A stretch of DNA of 64,000 bases from Streptosporangium sp. NBC_01755 (GCF_035917995.1 NZ_CP109131.1:3162001-3226000); one strand, 5' to 3'. Shown: positions 33,426-41,465, counted from the first letter of the stretch. Program-made: numbers and translations. Notes: a model not told the origin generated them from the sequence alone.

Positions 33426-34205
33426 ATGCCGTGCGACTCACGTGCCGGCGCTCCGCCCGGACTGCTGCCCGCTGCCCCGGCTGCGGTCTTCGGAGCGATC
33501 GCCGACGTCCGCACCATCGGCGGCTACTTCGAGATCGAGACAGGCGAGGCCGAGGCCGGATGGCGGCCGTTCCCCGATCTGTGGACGGATCCGGGCGTCC
33601 TGGAGGCAAGAATCCACGACATGGCCGGACGGCTGGGCACCACCGAGCACCGGGTGGCCGCCTCGATCCTGTTCCAGGGCCTGGCCGCCCGCCTGTGGTC
33701 ACCGTCCATCGGCGCCGTGGTCGCGCACGACCTGCTCATCGACCTGGCCCCCGGGCACCTGTACTGGCGGCCGGCCCCCGACCCGCTGCCGCTGCGAGCC
33801 ACCCGGCTGTCCGGCTGGGACATCCGCGACCCCACGCGGATCGCCGGACCGGTCTACCGCGACATCATGACCGAGATGCTGGAACCGCTCGCGGAGGCGG
33901 TCCGGCGGATCGTGAAGATCGCGCCAGGGCTGTTGTGGGGCAATGCGGCCTCCGCACTGGTCGGAACCATCGGCGCCTTCACCCACCGGCGGCCTGACCT
34001 CACCGCGAAGGCCGTGAGGCTGGGCCGCGAACTGCTGAACCGGGATCTCCTGCGCGACACGGGCGAACTGACCGAGCCCGCACCCGGCCGTCTCTTCTTC
34101 GTCCGTCGCAGCTGCTGCCTGTACTACCGCCTGCCCGGCGGCGGCATGTGCGGTGACTGCGCCCTGCTGCCGGCCCGCCGACCACAAACCCGCCGCCCTG
34201 GCTGA
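33426..34205 (+). CDS. FhuF-like (2Fe-2S) ferric-siderophore reductase
   Basis: A 259-residue protein of the FhuF-like iron reductase group. The C-terminus has the hallmark CC-x10-C-x2-C pattern (Cys230, Cys231, Cys242, Cys245 in RRSCCLYYRLPGGGMCGDC), which binds an unusual 2Fe-2S cluster. The N-terminal 200 residues have the helical FhuF body (ASILFQGLAARLWSP, LWGNAASALVGTIGAF). Such enzymes reduce Fe(III) in imported siderophores in the cytoplasm. It stands alone; no siderophore transport genes are adjacent and I see no iron-box operator. A start at ATG 33426 has GGAGAGGAGAGG upstream. Confidence 0.88.
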   Translation: MPCDSRAGAPPGLLPAAPAAVFGAIADVRTIGGYFEIETGEAEAGWRPFPDLWTDPGVLEARIHDMAGRLGTTEHRVAASILFQGLAARLWSPSIGAVVAHDLLIDLAPGHLYWRPAPDPLPLRATRLSGWDIRDPTRIAGPVYRDIMTEMLEPLAEAVRRIVKIAPGLLWGNAASALVGTIGAFTHRRPDLTAKAVRLGRELLNRDLLRDTGELTEPAPGRLFFVRRSCCLYYRLPGGGMCGDCALLPARRPQTRRPG

Positions 34206-34237
34206 CGCTCTTCATTATTCGGCGGGCCTGCCGGAGG

Positions 34238-34474
34238 CTACCCGTGCTCGATCGTCCCGGAGTTGCTCTCGCTGCTCCGGTAGCTCTGGTGGCCGGGCTC
34301 CCAGGTCCAGGTCTCCGTACGGCCACCGTCCGTGAGGGTCAGCGTGCCGGCGGGATCGTAGTACGGCGACTCGGGGGACCAGGGCGGAACGGGGTCGGCG
34401 TACGCGACCGGTGTGGCGAGCGCTACCGCCGAAGCGGCCAGAGCGGCGGTGACGAGACAGCGGGAAATAGACAT
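34238..34474 (-). CDS. Small secreted protein
   Basis: A 78-residue precursor. The N-terminus is a typical Sec signal peptide (MSISRCLVTAALAASAVALA) with cleavage likely after VAYA (AYA-DP). The mature part of about 50 residues is rich in Pro, Tyr, Trp, Ser and Thr (PYYDPAGTLTLTDGG, TWTWEPGHQSYR) and has no cysteine. The ATG at 34474 is preceded by GGGGGAGCAA; an in-frame TTG further upstream at 34552 would bury the signal peptide and is rejected. Function unknown. Confidence 0.7.
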   Translation of the reverse strand: MSISRCLVTAALAASAVALATPVAYADPVPPWSPESPYYDPAGTLTLTDGGRTETWTWEPGHQSYRSSESNSGTIEHG

Positions 34475-34634
34475 TTGCTCCCCCAAAAGACATAAACGGT
34501 ACAGCGGGGATATTGCCTGATATAAGGCAAAGAGAACCACGCCGATGATCAAGAATCTGGCCGATTCGCATTCGGCACGCCCGCTCCGGTGCGAGGCCGT
34601 TCATCCCGGCGAGAAAGGCCGGGAGCCACGGCCG

Positions 34635-35321
34635 TCAGCCGGCCGTCGCCTCGGGGGAGCCGATCGAGCGGATGATGGCGTCGGGGATGACGAGGTCGGC
34701 GCGGGAGCGGGTGGTGGCGACGAGGTCGGCGTTGCGCTGGTCGATGCCCAGCACCCAGGCGACGGCGTCGTCGCGGTCCTTGCCGAAGTGCTCGTGGCGG
34801 GAGACGAGACGGCGCACCCGCTCGTCGGGGCCGAGGTCGCAGTACCAGACCTCGTGGAGATGCGGCCGCACGCTCGACCAGTCCCCCTGGCCGAGCAGCA
34901 GGTAGTTCCCCTCGGTGACGACGAGCCTGGCGGCGCGCGGGACCGGAATGCTGCCGGCGACCGGCTGCTCCAGGTCGCGCTCGAAGGCGGGCGCGTAGAC
35001 CACGTCGTCCTCGTCCTCACGCAGGCGGCGGAGGAGCGCCGCGTAGCCGGCGGCGTCGAAGGTGTCGGGGGCCCCCTTGCGGTCGCGGCGCCCGAGCCTG
35101 TCGAGCTCGACGTCGGCGAGGTGGAAGCCGTCCATCGGCACGTACGCCACCCACTCCCGCGCCGGCAGCCCCTCGGGAGGCGCCGGGCGCAGCATCGCGA
35201 CCAGGTGTTCGGCGAGGGTGGTCTTGCCGGCCCCCGGACCGCCGGTGATGCCCAGCAGCGCGCGGCGCCCCTCCCGTACGAGAGAGCGGGCCCGAGCGGC
35301 GAGTTCGTCGAGGGGGGTCAT
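34635..35321 (-). CDS. Nucleoside/nucleotide kinase family protein (PanK/uridine-kinase fold)
   Basis: A 228-residue P-loop kinase. Walker A GGPGAGKTTLAE (27-38), the substrate-contact MDGFHLADVELDRLGRRDRKGAPDTFDAAG block and VVTEGNYLLLGQGDW are typical of the COG1072-like group that includes pantothenate and uridine kinases and a fructokinase branch. RHEHFGKDRDDAVAWV near the C-terminus is the lid region. The phosphate acceptor cannot be decided from sequence. It is divergent from nsrR with a 137-bp spacer that contains an NsrR operator on the nsrR side. Confidence 0.85.
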   Translation of the reverse strand: MTPLDELAARARSLVREGRRALLGITGGPGAGKTTLAEHLVAMLRPAPPEGLPAREWVAYVPMDGFHLADVELDRLGRRDRKGAPDTFDAAGYAALLRRLREDEDDVVYAPAFERDLEQPVAGSIPVPRAARLVVTEGNYLLLGQGDWSSVRPHLHEVWYCDLGPDERVRRLVSRHEHFGKDRDDAVAWVLGIDQRNADLVATTRSRADLVIPDAIIRSIGSPEATAG

Positions 35322-35420
35322 CTCCCCGAACCTAGCCGAGCCGCCCCCCGTCCTCCAGTACGGGTCGTACGCCTGCCGGAACGCGATTCACCATTTCCCC
35401 CTTCTCTGTAGGCACCCCTG

Positions 35421-35443
35421 AATTGGTACCTGACATTCATGTT
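35421..35443 (+). promoter_or_regulatory. NsrR operator upstream of nsrR
   Basis: On the minus strand these 23 bp begin AACATGAATGTC and end TACCAATT. They match position for position the pattern I recall for S. coelicolor NsrR sites (AACACGAATATC...TACCAATT). The site lies 16 bp before the nsrR GTG start, so NsrR should repress its own gene until nitric oxide damages its iron-sulphur cluster. Confidence 0.75.
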
Positions 35444-35458
35444 TGCTACGGTCCTATC

Positions 35459-35899
35459 GTGCGGTTGACGAAGTTCACGGATCTGGCACTCCGGGTGACC
35501 ATGCGGCTGGCGGTCACCGAACCCGGGACGATCCTCACCACCCGGGAGGTGGCCGACGCCATGGCCATCCCCTACACCCACACGGCCAAGGCCATCGCAC
35601 GCCTGCAGCATCTGGGGGTGGTGGACGCCCGCCGGGGGCGCGGCGGCGGCTTGGAACTGACCGGCTTCGGCCGCAAGGCCTCGCTGGGATGGTTGGTCCG
35701 CGAGCTGGAGGGAGAGGAGGAGGTGGTCGCCTGCGAGGGCGAAACACCGTGTCCTTTGCGGGCGGCCTGCCGTCTGCGCGGTGCGCTGCGCGACGCCCAG
35801 CGGGCTTTCTACGCGGCGCTCGACCCGCTCACCGTGGACGATCTGGTCACCTCGCCGACCGGCCCCGTGCTGATCGCCCTCTCGTCCACCCGGCCCTGA
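35459..35899 (+). CDS. nsrR: NsrR, Rrf2-family nitric-oxide-sensing repressor
   Basis: A 146-residue Rrf2 protein: winged helix LTKFTDLALRVTMRLAV, recognition region IPYTHTAKAIARLQHLGVV and the wing RRGRGGGLEL. The cluster ligands Cys92, Cys98 and Cys104 (ACEGETPCPLRAAC) sit almost exactly where S. coelicolor NsrR has its 4Fe-4S cysteines. The cluster reacts with NO and releases DNA. The GTG start at 35459 lies just after a sequence matching the NsrR operator, and a second such site precedes hmp, 72 bp downstream, so the pair forms a classic NO-response module. Confidence 0.93.
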   Translation: MRLTKFTDLALRVTMRLAVTEPGTILTTREVADAMAIPYTHTAKAIARLQHLGVVDARRGRGGGLELTGFGRKASLGWLVRELEGEEEVVACEGETPCPLRAACRLRGALRDAQRAFYAALDPLTVDDLVTSPTGPVLIALSSTRP

Positions 35900-35937
35900 T
35901 CGTCCTTTCCCGAACCCCTCCCGTCATCGCACACTTT

Positions 35938-35960
35938 AATATGAAGATCATTTACCAATT
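35938..35960 (+). promoter_or_regulatory. NsrR operator upstream of hmp
   Basis: 23 bp starting AATATGAAGATCATT and ending TACCAATT, the same pattern and half-site spacing as the operator before nsrR but in opposite orientation. It ends 10 bp before the ATG of hmp and overlaps the region where an earlier in-frame ATG (35941) occurs, which argues that 35941 is not the real start. Confidence 0.8.
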
Positions 35961-35970
35961 TGGAGAAGGC

Positions 35971-37149
35971 ATGCTCTCTCATGAATCGGCGGCGACCGTC
36001 CGGGCCACCCTGCCCGTCGTCCAGCAAGCCCTGGAGGAGATCACCGGACGGTTCTACGCGACGATGTTCGCCGACAACCCGGACCTGCTGGGGAACCTCT
36101 TCAACCGGGGCAACCAGGCCAGCGGGACGCAGCGCCAGGCACTGGCCGGGTCGATCGCCGCCTTCGCCACCCTCCTGCTCGACCGGCCGGACGAGCGGCC
36201 CGACGCGATGCTCTCCCGCATCGCGCACAAGCACGCCTCGCTCGGGGTCACCCCCGACCAGTACCAGATCGTGCACAAATACCTCCTCGCCGCCATCGCC
36301 GACGTGCTCGGCGACGCCGTCACCCCCGAGGTCGCGGCGGCCTGGGACGAGGTCTACTGGCTGATGGCCAACGCGCTGATCGCGCTGGAGGCGCGGCTGC
36401 TGCGCGAGCCCGGCGACCCCTGGCTGCGCGCCACGGTCCTGGAGCGGCGACGCCAGACACCGGACACCGTCTCCTTCACCCTCGCCCCGTCGGCCCCGCT
36501 CGCCTTCACCCCCGGGCAGTACGTCAGCGTCGGGGTCACCCTGCCCGACGGGGCACGGCAGATCCGGCAGTACAGCCTGTCGAGCGCCCCCGAGCGCGGC
36601 GACTGGCGGATCACCGTCAGGTGGGCCCGCGGCTCGGGGCCCGACGGCGAGGTCTCCGGGTGGCTGCACGCCAACGTCCAGGCCGGGGACGAGCTCACCA
36701 TCTCGGCACCGTACGGCGACCTGACCCTGGCTCCGGGTGACGCCCCGCTGCTGCTCGCCTCCGCCGGGATCGGGGTCACCCCCATGCTGTCGATGCTCGA
36801 CCACCTCGTGGCCACCGGCTCCACCCGCCAGGTGGTCGTCGTCCACGCCGACCGGAGCCCCGCCGACCACGCCCACCGCGAGGAGCTCGTCCGGCTGGTC
36901 GCCGAGCTGCCCGGCGCGACCCTGCACCGCTGGTACGAGGAGGCGGGCACCTGCTCCTGCGACCCCGCGCCCCGCATCGGGTACGCCGACCTCGGCGCGA
37001 TCGACCTGCCGGCGGGCCTCGTCGCCTACCTGTGCGGCCCGGTGCCGTTCATGCGCGGCGTGCGCGCGGACCTGCTCCGCCACGGGGTGCCCGCCCGCGA
37101 CGTCCACTACGAGGTCTTCGGCCCCGACCTCTGGCTCGGCCAGGACTGA
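35971..37149 (+). CDS. hmp: Flavohaemoprotein Hmp (nitric oxide dioxygenase)
   Basis: A 392-residue flavohaemoglobin that converts NO and O2 to nitrate using NAD(P)H. Residues 1-135 are the globin domain (FYATMFADNPDLLGNLFNRGNQ, the proximal-histidine region RIAHKHASLGV, YLLAAIADVLGD). Residues about 145-245 bind FAD (FTPGQYVSVGV, RQYSLSS). Residues 255-390 bind NAD (LASAGIGVTPMLSML, VVVVHADRSP, YLCGPVPFM). The ATG at 35971 has GGAGAAGG five bases upstream and lies behind the NsrR operator. The last codons and the stop are followed by two further tandem copies of the same 34 bp, an odd feature described separately. Confidence 0.95.
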   Translation: MLSHESAATVRATLPVVQQALEEITGRFYATMFADNPDLLGNLFNRGNQASGTQRQALAGSIAAFATLLLDRPDERPDAMLSRIAHKHASLGVTPDQYQIVHKYLLAAIADVLGDAVTPEVAAAWDEVYWLMANALIALEARLLREPGDPWLRATVLERRRQTPDTVSFTLAPSAPLAFTPGQYVSVGVTLPDGARQIRQYSLSSAPERGDWRITVRWARGSGPDGEVSGWLHANVQAGDELTISAPYGDLTLAPGDAPLLLASAGIGVTPMLSMLDHLVATGSTRQVVVVHADRSPADHAHREELVRLVAELPGATLHRWYEEAGTCSCDPAPRIGYADLGAIDLPAGLVAYLCGPVPFMRGVRADLLRHGVPARDVHYEVFGPDLWLGQD

Positions 37150-37219
37150 AAACGTTCCCGACCTCTGGCTCGGCCAGGACTGAAAACGTTCCCGACCTCT
37201 GGCTCGGCCAGGACTGAAA
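37123..37219 (+). repeat. Three tandem copies of the 34-bp hmp 3' end including the stop codon
   Basis: The unit begins CCCGACCTCTGGCTCGGCCA and contains the hmp stop TGA. Copies start at 37123, 37157 and 37191 (the third incomplete). Only the first is translated; the others repeat the codons for DLWLGQD and the stop in the untranslated region. Confidence 0.92.
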
Positions 37220-37246
37220 GCACTCCGGCCTCGCCCGTGGGGGCCG

Positions 37247-37870
37247 TCAGGAGACGGGCGGGAAGGCGGCGCGGAGGCCGTTCAGCGCGAATTCGGCGGC
37301 CTCGCGACCGGCCTCCAGCATCTCCTCGGGGGAGGCGCCGCGGTTCATGCTGACGAAGGCGGCGAGTTTCGCGGCGCCGATCACCGAGCCGACGGCCGCC
37401 GACGCCTCGGTCAGGTTCAGCTCGTCGGAGCATGCCCGGTGCAGGGCCTCGGCGAGCTCCTGCTGGCTGTCGAAGAGGAGCAGCAGGCCGCGCGCCCTGA
37501 GCGAGGGGACGGTCATGATGAGGTGGTTGACGGGGGCTATCTCGCGGGCGAGCCGGTCGTCGACGGCGAGCGCGGCGAAGCCAGAGGTGATGGCGCGGCT
37601 CAGCAGGTCGACCGCCCGGTCCCCCGGGCCACGCTCGGCGATCACCCGCAGGGCGCGGTCGGTGCCTTCGCGGGAGTTGTGGAAGACCACATCCTCCTTG
37701 CTCGCGAAGTAGCTGAAGAAGGTGCGCGTCGAGACGTCGGCCGCCGTGGCGATCTCCGAAACGGTCGTCTGCTCGTAGCCCTTCTCGACGAAGAGCTCAA
37801 GCGCCGCGGCGATGAGAGCGTGCCGGGTGCGCAGCTTCTTCCGCTCACGCAGTCCCAGAACCTCACTCAT
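37247..37870 (-). CDS. TetR-family regulator
   Basis: A 207-residue TetR protein. The N-terminal HTH is clear: RKKLRTRHALIAAALELFVEKGYEQTTVSEIATAADVSTRTFFSYFASKEDVV spans about residues 10-62. The remaining helical domain has the usual ligand-binding appearance (ALRVIAERGPGD, LLSRAITSGFAALAVDDRLAREI), with a C-terminal motif similar to mycofactocin-linked and P450-linked TetR proteins. It is divergent from a cytochrome P450 gene with 105 bp between, and an imperfect palindrome lies in that spacer, so it probably represses the P450-ferredoxin operon and itself. The inducer is unknown. Confidence 0.88.
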   Translation of the reverse strand: MSEVLGLRERKKLRTRHALIAAALELFVEKGYEQTTVSEIATAADVSTRTFFSYFASKEDVVFHNSREGTDRALRVIAERGPGDRAVDLLSRAITSGFAALAVDDRLAREIAPVNHLIMTVPSLRARGLLLLFDSQQELAEALHRACSDELNLTEASAAVGSVIGAAKLAAFVSMNRGASPEEMLEAGREAAEFALNGLRAAFPPVS

Positions 37871-37882
37871 GCGGGCATCTTA

Positions 37883-37905
37883 ATGCACAGCACCATACTC
37901 TGCAT
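37883..37905. promoter_or_regulatory. Probable TetR operator between tetR and the P450 gene
   Basis: Imperfect palindrome ATGCACAG-(7 bp)-CTCTGCAT, 7 of 8 positions symmetric, 12 bp before the tetR start. The surrounding 105-bp spacer is AT-rich for this genome (TATTGTAATTTTGCATTTG), as expected for a shared promoter region. Confidence 0.55.
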
Positions 37906-37975
37906 CTATTGTAATTTTGCATTTGATGTAGTTTTCTGGGCGGAGACGGAGCGCATCTCTGCATGGGAGCAAAAG

Positions 37976-39175
37976 ATGACAGAGCCCTACCCCGAGGTGA
38001 TCACCTTCCCCTTCGGACGCCCCGACCCCTTCACCCCGCCCGAGCGCCTGGCCTCGCTGCGCGAGGAGCGGCCCGTCACCCGGATGACCTACCCCGACGG
38101 CCGGGTGGGCTGGCTCGTGACCTCCTACCCCGCCGTCCGTTCGATCCTGGCGGACCCCCGGTTCAGCTCCCGGCGCGAGCTGCTGAACGTCCCGGTGCCC
38201 TTCCCGCTGATGCAGGAGATGCGCCGCCCGGCCGACCCCGGCATGTTCATCCGGATGGACCCGCCCGACCACACCCGCTACCGGAAGCTGCTCACCGCGC
38301 AGTTCACCGTGCGGCGGATGAACCAGCTGGAGCCCAGGATCCACGAGATCACCGAGGAGCGGCTGGACGCGATGGAGAAGGCCGGGCCTCCTCAGGACCT
38401 GGTCAGGGAGTTCGCGCTGCCCATCCCCTCCCTGGTGATCTGCGAGCTGCTCGGCGTCCCGTACTCCGACCGCGAGGAGTTCCAGCAGACCACCTCGGTG
38501 TTGCTGAACCTGGAGTCCGCCGTCGGGGACATCCACGCCGCGATCGCCCGCGCCGCCGCGTTCTTCGCCCGGCTCATCGCGTTCAAGCGGACCGAGCCGG
38601 CCGACGATCTGCTCAGCGGGCTCGTCACCGGCGGTGAGCTGACCGACGAGGAGCTGGGCAACATCGGGTTCCTGCTGCTCGTCGCCGGGCATGAGACGAT
38701 CGCCAACATGCTCGGGCTCGGCACGTTCGCCCTGCTCCAGCACCCCGACCAGCTCGCCGCGCTACGTGCGGACCCCTCGCTGATCGACAATGCGGTCGAG
38801 GAGTTGCTCCGCTACCTCAGCATCATTCACATCGGCCCGATCCGCGCCGCCCTGGAGGACGTCGAGGTGGACGGGGAGCTCATCAGGGCGGGCGAGGTGG
38901 TGACCCTCTCGGTCCAGGCCGCCAACCGCGACCCCTCGCGCTTCACCGACCCCGACCATCTGGACATCACCCACCCCGCGAGCGGGCATCTGACGTTCGG
39001 GCACGGGCTGCACCAGTGCCTCGGACAGCAACTCGCCCGCGTGGAGATGCGCACCGCGTTTCCCATGCTGTTCGATCGGTTCCCCGATCTACGACTCGCC
39101 ATACCGGCGCAGGAGGTCCGCATGCGCGACACCATGTCCATCTACGGCGTACGGGAGCTGCCGGTCAGATGGTAG
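37976..39175 (+). CDS. Cytochrome P450
   Basis: A 399-residue soluble bacterial P450 (CYP105/107-like size). The I-helix motif AGHET is at 237-241, ExxR is Glu276-x2-Arg279 in EELLRY, and the haem loop FGHGLHQCLG places the proximal ligand at Cys348. HPADPGMFIRMDPPDHTRYRKLL-type B-C helix region precedes. The start at ATG 37976 has GGGAGC upstream; longer frames run through the tetR gene. It is followed with overlap by a ferredoxin, its probable electron donor. The substrate is unknown; a TetR regulator and no biosynthetic neighbours suggest detoxification or an orphan tailoring role. Confidence 0.93.
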   Translation: MTEPYPEVITFPFGRPDPFTPPERLASLREERPVTRMTYPDGRVGWLVTSYPAVRSILADPRFSSRRELLNVPVPFPLMQEMRRPADPGMFIRMDPPDHTRYRKLLTAQFTVRRMNQLEPRIHEITEERLDAMEKAGPPQDLVREFALPIPSLVICELLGVPYSDREEFQQTTSVLLNLESAVGDIHAAIARAAAFFARLIAFKRTEPADDLLSGLVTGGELTDEELGNIGFLLLVAGHETIANMLGLGTFALLQHPDQLAALRADPSLIDNAVEELLRYLSIIHIGPIRAALEDVEVDGELIRAGEVVTLSVQAANRDPSRFTDPDHLDITHPASGHLTFGHGLHQCLGQQLARVEMRTAFPMLFDRFPDLRLAIPAQEVRMRDTMSIYGVRELPVRW

Positions 39176-39405
39176 AGAACACGTTGAAGGTGACCACGGA
39201 CACGTCGCGGTGCATCGGAGCGGGCATGTGCGTGCTCACCGTGCCGGAGGTGTTCGACCAGAGCGAGGAGGACGGCACCGTCGTGCTCCTCGACGAGACA
39301 CCGCCACCCGAGCTGCACGCCGCCGTCCGCCGGGCCGAGCGGCTCTGCCCCTCGGGCGCCATCTCGGTACGGGACCCGGACGAGCGGGATCCCGACACCT
39401 CCTGA
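39169..39405 (+). CDS. 3Fe-4S-type ferredoxin, partner of the P450
   Basis: A 78-residue small ferredoxin. Cysteines lie in RCIGAGMCVLTVPEVF (C-x5-C) and in RLCPSGAI, the spacing of the 3Fe-4S ferredoxins that serve actinobacterial P450s, where the central fourth cysteine is replaced. The ATG at 39169 lies inside the last codons of the P450 gene (overlap 7 bp), so both are made together. The C-terminus is acidic (DPDERDPDTS). A reductase is not encoded nearby. A 27-bp tandem repeat begins directly after the stop. Confidence 0.92.
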   Translation: MVENTLKVTTDTSRCIGAGMCVLTVPEVFDQSEEDGTVVLLDETPPPELHAAVRRAERLCPSGAISVRDPDERDPDTS

Positions 39406-39408
39406 CAC

Positions 39409-39537
39409 AGCCGGGGATCCCGTGTTCTGACGTAGCCGGGGATCCCGTGTTCCCGTACGTAGCCGGGGATCCCGTGTTCCCGTACGTAGCCGGGGATCCC
39501 GTGTTCCCGTACGTAGCCGGGGATCCCGTGTTCCCGC
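39409..39537 (+). repeat. 27-bp tandem repeat after the ferredoxin gene, about 5 copies
   Basis: Unit starting GTAGCCGGGGATCCCGTGTT; four good copies start at about 39432, 39459, 39486 and 39513, and a degraded one starts at about 39409. Each unit contains the palindrome CGGGGATCCCG, so the transcript can form a row of small hairpins. There is no gene between 39406 and 39638. Confidence 0.9.
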
Positions 39538-39638
39538 ATGTCAGAGGACTCGGGATCCCAGACCCCGATGTACGAGATCCGAACGGTCCGTGGTGAGCAC
39601 GCGCGGGGTGAGGTGGCCGAGGCTCCGGCCCGGACCGG

Positions 39639-40226
39639 TCACCGGAACGAGCGGGCGACGGCCAGCACGGCGGTGAGGATGGCCTGCGCGTTGGCCGGTA
39701 CCGGGATGTTCTGGACAAGGACCGTCGGTGTGGCACCCACCCTACGCTCGATGGCCGTCTCCGTCACATGGTCGGCCCAGTCGAGGTAGACACCCTCGCG
39801 CACGCACCCACCGAACCCCGGATCGGTGATCCCCACGACGCGGCCGACCTCGACCAGCTCGTCGTCGGTGAGCCCCGGGCCCCCCTCGGCGGGCTGGTTG
39901 GCGAAGAGCGCCTGGGCGTACTCGACGAACATCCCCCGGTCCGAGGCGCAGCCCGACGAGGCGGACGCGCGGGAGGAGTAGCGGTTGGTGGACAGCTCGT
40001 CCAGGAAGCCCATGGGATGGTAGACGAGACTGACCGCCCCGTCCGTCACCAGCCGCCCTAGCGCCGGCCCCGCCGCCTCCTCGAACATCCTGCAGAACGG
40101 GCAGAGGAAGTCGATGTAGGCGTCCACGATGACCGGGCCCGAGCCCACGGCGATACCGTCTCCCGCCGTGGAGGCGCCGGCGGGCACCCGGGTCGGCCGC
40201 GTGGGCCGATGCGGTCGAGCGGTCAT
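39639..40226 (-). CDS. DsbA-like thiol-disulfide oxidoreductase (thioredoxin fold)
   Basis: A 195-residue protein of the DsbA-like thioredoxin_4 group. The active site is Cys42-Pro-Phe-Cys45 in DAYIDFLCPFCRMFEE. LVYHPMGFLDELS, YAQALFANQPAEGG and the cis-Pro loop GATPTVLVQNIPV are further family blocks. No signal peptide or lipobox is visible at the chosen start, so it may be cytoplasmic, unlike secreted relatives. The ATG at 40226 is preceded by GGAGGAAAAA; the frame stays open upstream to 40451 but that part is low-complexity sequence within the repeat region. Confidence 0.88.
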   Translation of the reverse strand: MTARPHRPTRPTRVPAGASTAGDGIAVGSGPVIVDAYIDFLCPFCRMFEEAAGPALGRLVTDGAVSLVYHPMGFLDELSTNRYSSRASASSGCASDRGMFVEYAQALFANQPAEGGPGLTDDELVEVGRVVGITDPGFGGCVREGVYLDWADHVTETAIERRVGATPTVLVQNIPVPANAQAILTAVLAVARSFR

Positions 40227-40623
40227 TTTTTCCTCCCCGCGATGCAGAAGAGGGTCGCGGACCCCCGCGGAGTCCACCCCCGTCGCGGACCCCCGCGGGG
40301 TCCAACCCTTTCGTGCTCTACCCCGTGGCGGAGCAGCGGAGCCTACGAACCACCAAAATTCAGACAAATCACACCCCGTATGACACCGTCTCGGGTACGT
40401 GGGCCCGGGGCTCGGCGGGGGGAGAAGGGGGTCTTTCGCGGTCGGGGCCATGACTCCCCGATCGCCCCCGACCCCGCGATCAGCCCCGAAAGGTTCGCAT
40501 TTACCTTGGGGTCCTCATCGCCCCCACGAGGGGTCGTGCTTCAAGGTGCAGGGGTCGCGTCCGCGCAGGTGGTGTACGAGTGTTTGAGATCGGTACCTGC
40601 GTCGCGCCTGGCTGATCGCCGTT
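40227..40623. other. Non-coding spacer with short duplicated palindromic element
   Basis: No gene is supported. At 40246-40306 the element GTCGCGGACCCCCGCGG-GTCCA occurs twice in tandem (second copy starting about 40272); each can fold on itself through GGACCCC/GGGGTCC-like arms. The rest has GC-rich simple sequence and no ribosome-binding site followed by a plausible protein. Confidence 0.6.
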
Positions 40624-40775
40624 GAAAAGCGCGGCGTCGTCCGTGGGGAAAAGCGCGGCGAGGGGCGGCGGAGTGGTTCAGGGCCGCTCACCGGCAACGC
40701 ATCGCACAGGGCCGAAGATCAAAAGCGCAGCGAGGGCGGCGGAGTGGTTCAGGGCCGCTCACCGGCAACGCATCG
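40624..40775. repeat. Left arm of a giant imperfect inverted repeat (two direct copies)
   Basis: Two direct copies of an element beginning AAAAGCGCGGCGAGGG and continuing GGAGTGGTTCAGGGCCGCTC lie at about 40649-40704 and 40721-40774, preceded at 40624 by a third, partial start. The complement of this element occurs three times at 41166-41372. The space between arms, 40776-41165, has no gene that I can support. Confidence 0.8.
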
Positions 40776-41165
40776 TACGGGGGGGTGGCGGGCGTTGGCC
40801 GGGTGTGGGTGACCGGGGGCGGGCCGGTGGAGCTCCGGGAGGGGGCAAAGCGGGTCATGGCGGGCGTGGAGGCGGGGCCGTGGCGGTGACGATCGGGGAT
40901 TTTCCATGATCTGGATGAGTTGGCACGCTGGGGGCGTGCGGATTCACCCAGATCAAGGAAGGCGCCACTCCCCGCCCCTCGGGTGGGCCGCTTTTCGTGG
41001 TGGAAGGCCCGGTTCGTCCCCGCACCCGGCCGGGGGCGACCCGTGACCGGACGCCCCGCGGACCTTCGTACCCCGCACGGCGAGAGCCCCGCGCGAGGCG
41101 GCGGCGAGCAGCGGCGAGGAGCGGCCCCGAATCCTTCCACACCGCGGCGGACCCGTACCGATGAG

Positions 41166-41372
41166 CGGTCTGGGGCCACTCCACCACCCTCGCCGCGCTT
41201 TTGACCTTCCACCCCGCACGACGCGACACCAACGAGCGGCCCTGAACCACTCCACCACCCTCGCCGCGCTTTTGACCTTCCACCCCGCACGACGCGACAC
41301 CAACGAGCGGCCCTGAACCACTCCACCACCCTCGCCGCGCTTTTCCCCCACGGACGACGCCACGCTTTTCCA
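41166..41372. repeat. Right arm of the giant inverted repeat: three 71-bp direct copies
   Basis: Three copies with exact 71-bp period start at 41176, 41247 and 41318 (CCACTCCACCACCCTCGCCG...). They are the reverse complement of the elements at 40624-40775 over about 40 bp, and the outermost part (41341-41372, TTTTCCCCCACGGACGACGC) matches the outer end of the left arm. Frames in this region are translations of the repeat and have no independent support. Confidence 0.85.
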
Positions 41373-41465
41373 CCGTGACCGGCTCACCGGACTCGGATGC
41401 TCGTACACCACGTCCGTGGACGCGACCTGCAGGTGTTCGGAGTCCCGGAAGACGGGACTGTCGGC

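Noticed and set aside
35941..35970. Earlier ATG start for hmp at 35941
   Set aside because: It falls inside the NsrR operator; the ATG at 35971 has a strong GGAGAAGG site and starts at the normal globin N-terminus.
37976..39405. P450/ferredoxin pair as cvnE and partner of the conservon
   Set aside because: It is more than 3.5 kb away on the opposite strand, divergent from its own TetR gene, with unrelated genes in between.
39409..39537. CRISPR-like array
   Set aside because: The 27-bp units follow each other directly with no unique spacers, and no cas genes are present.
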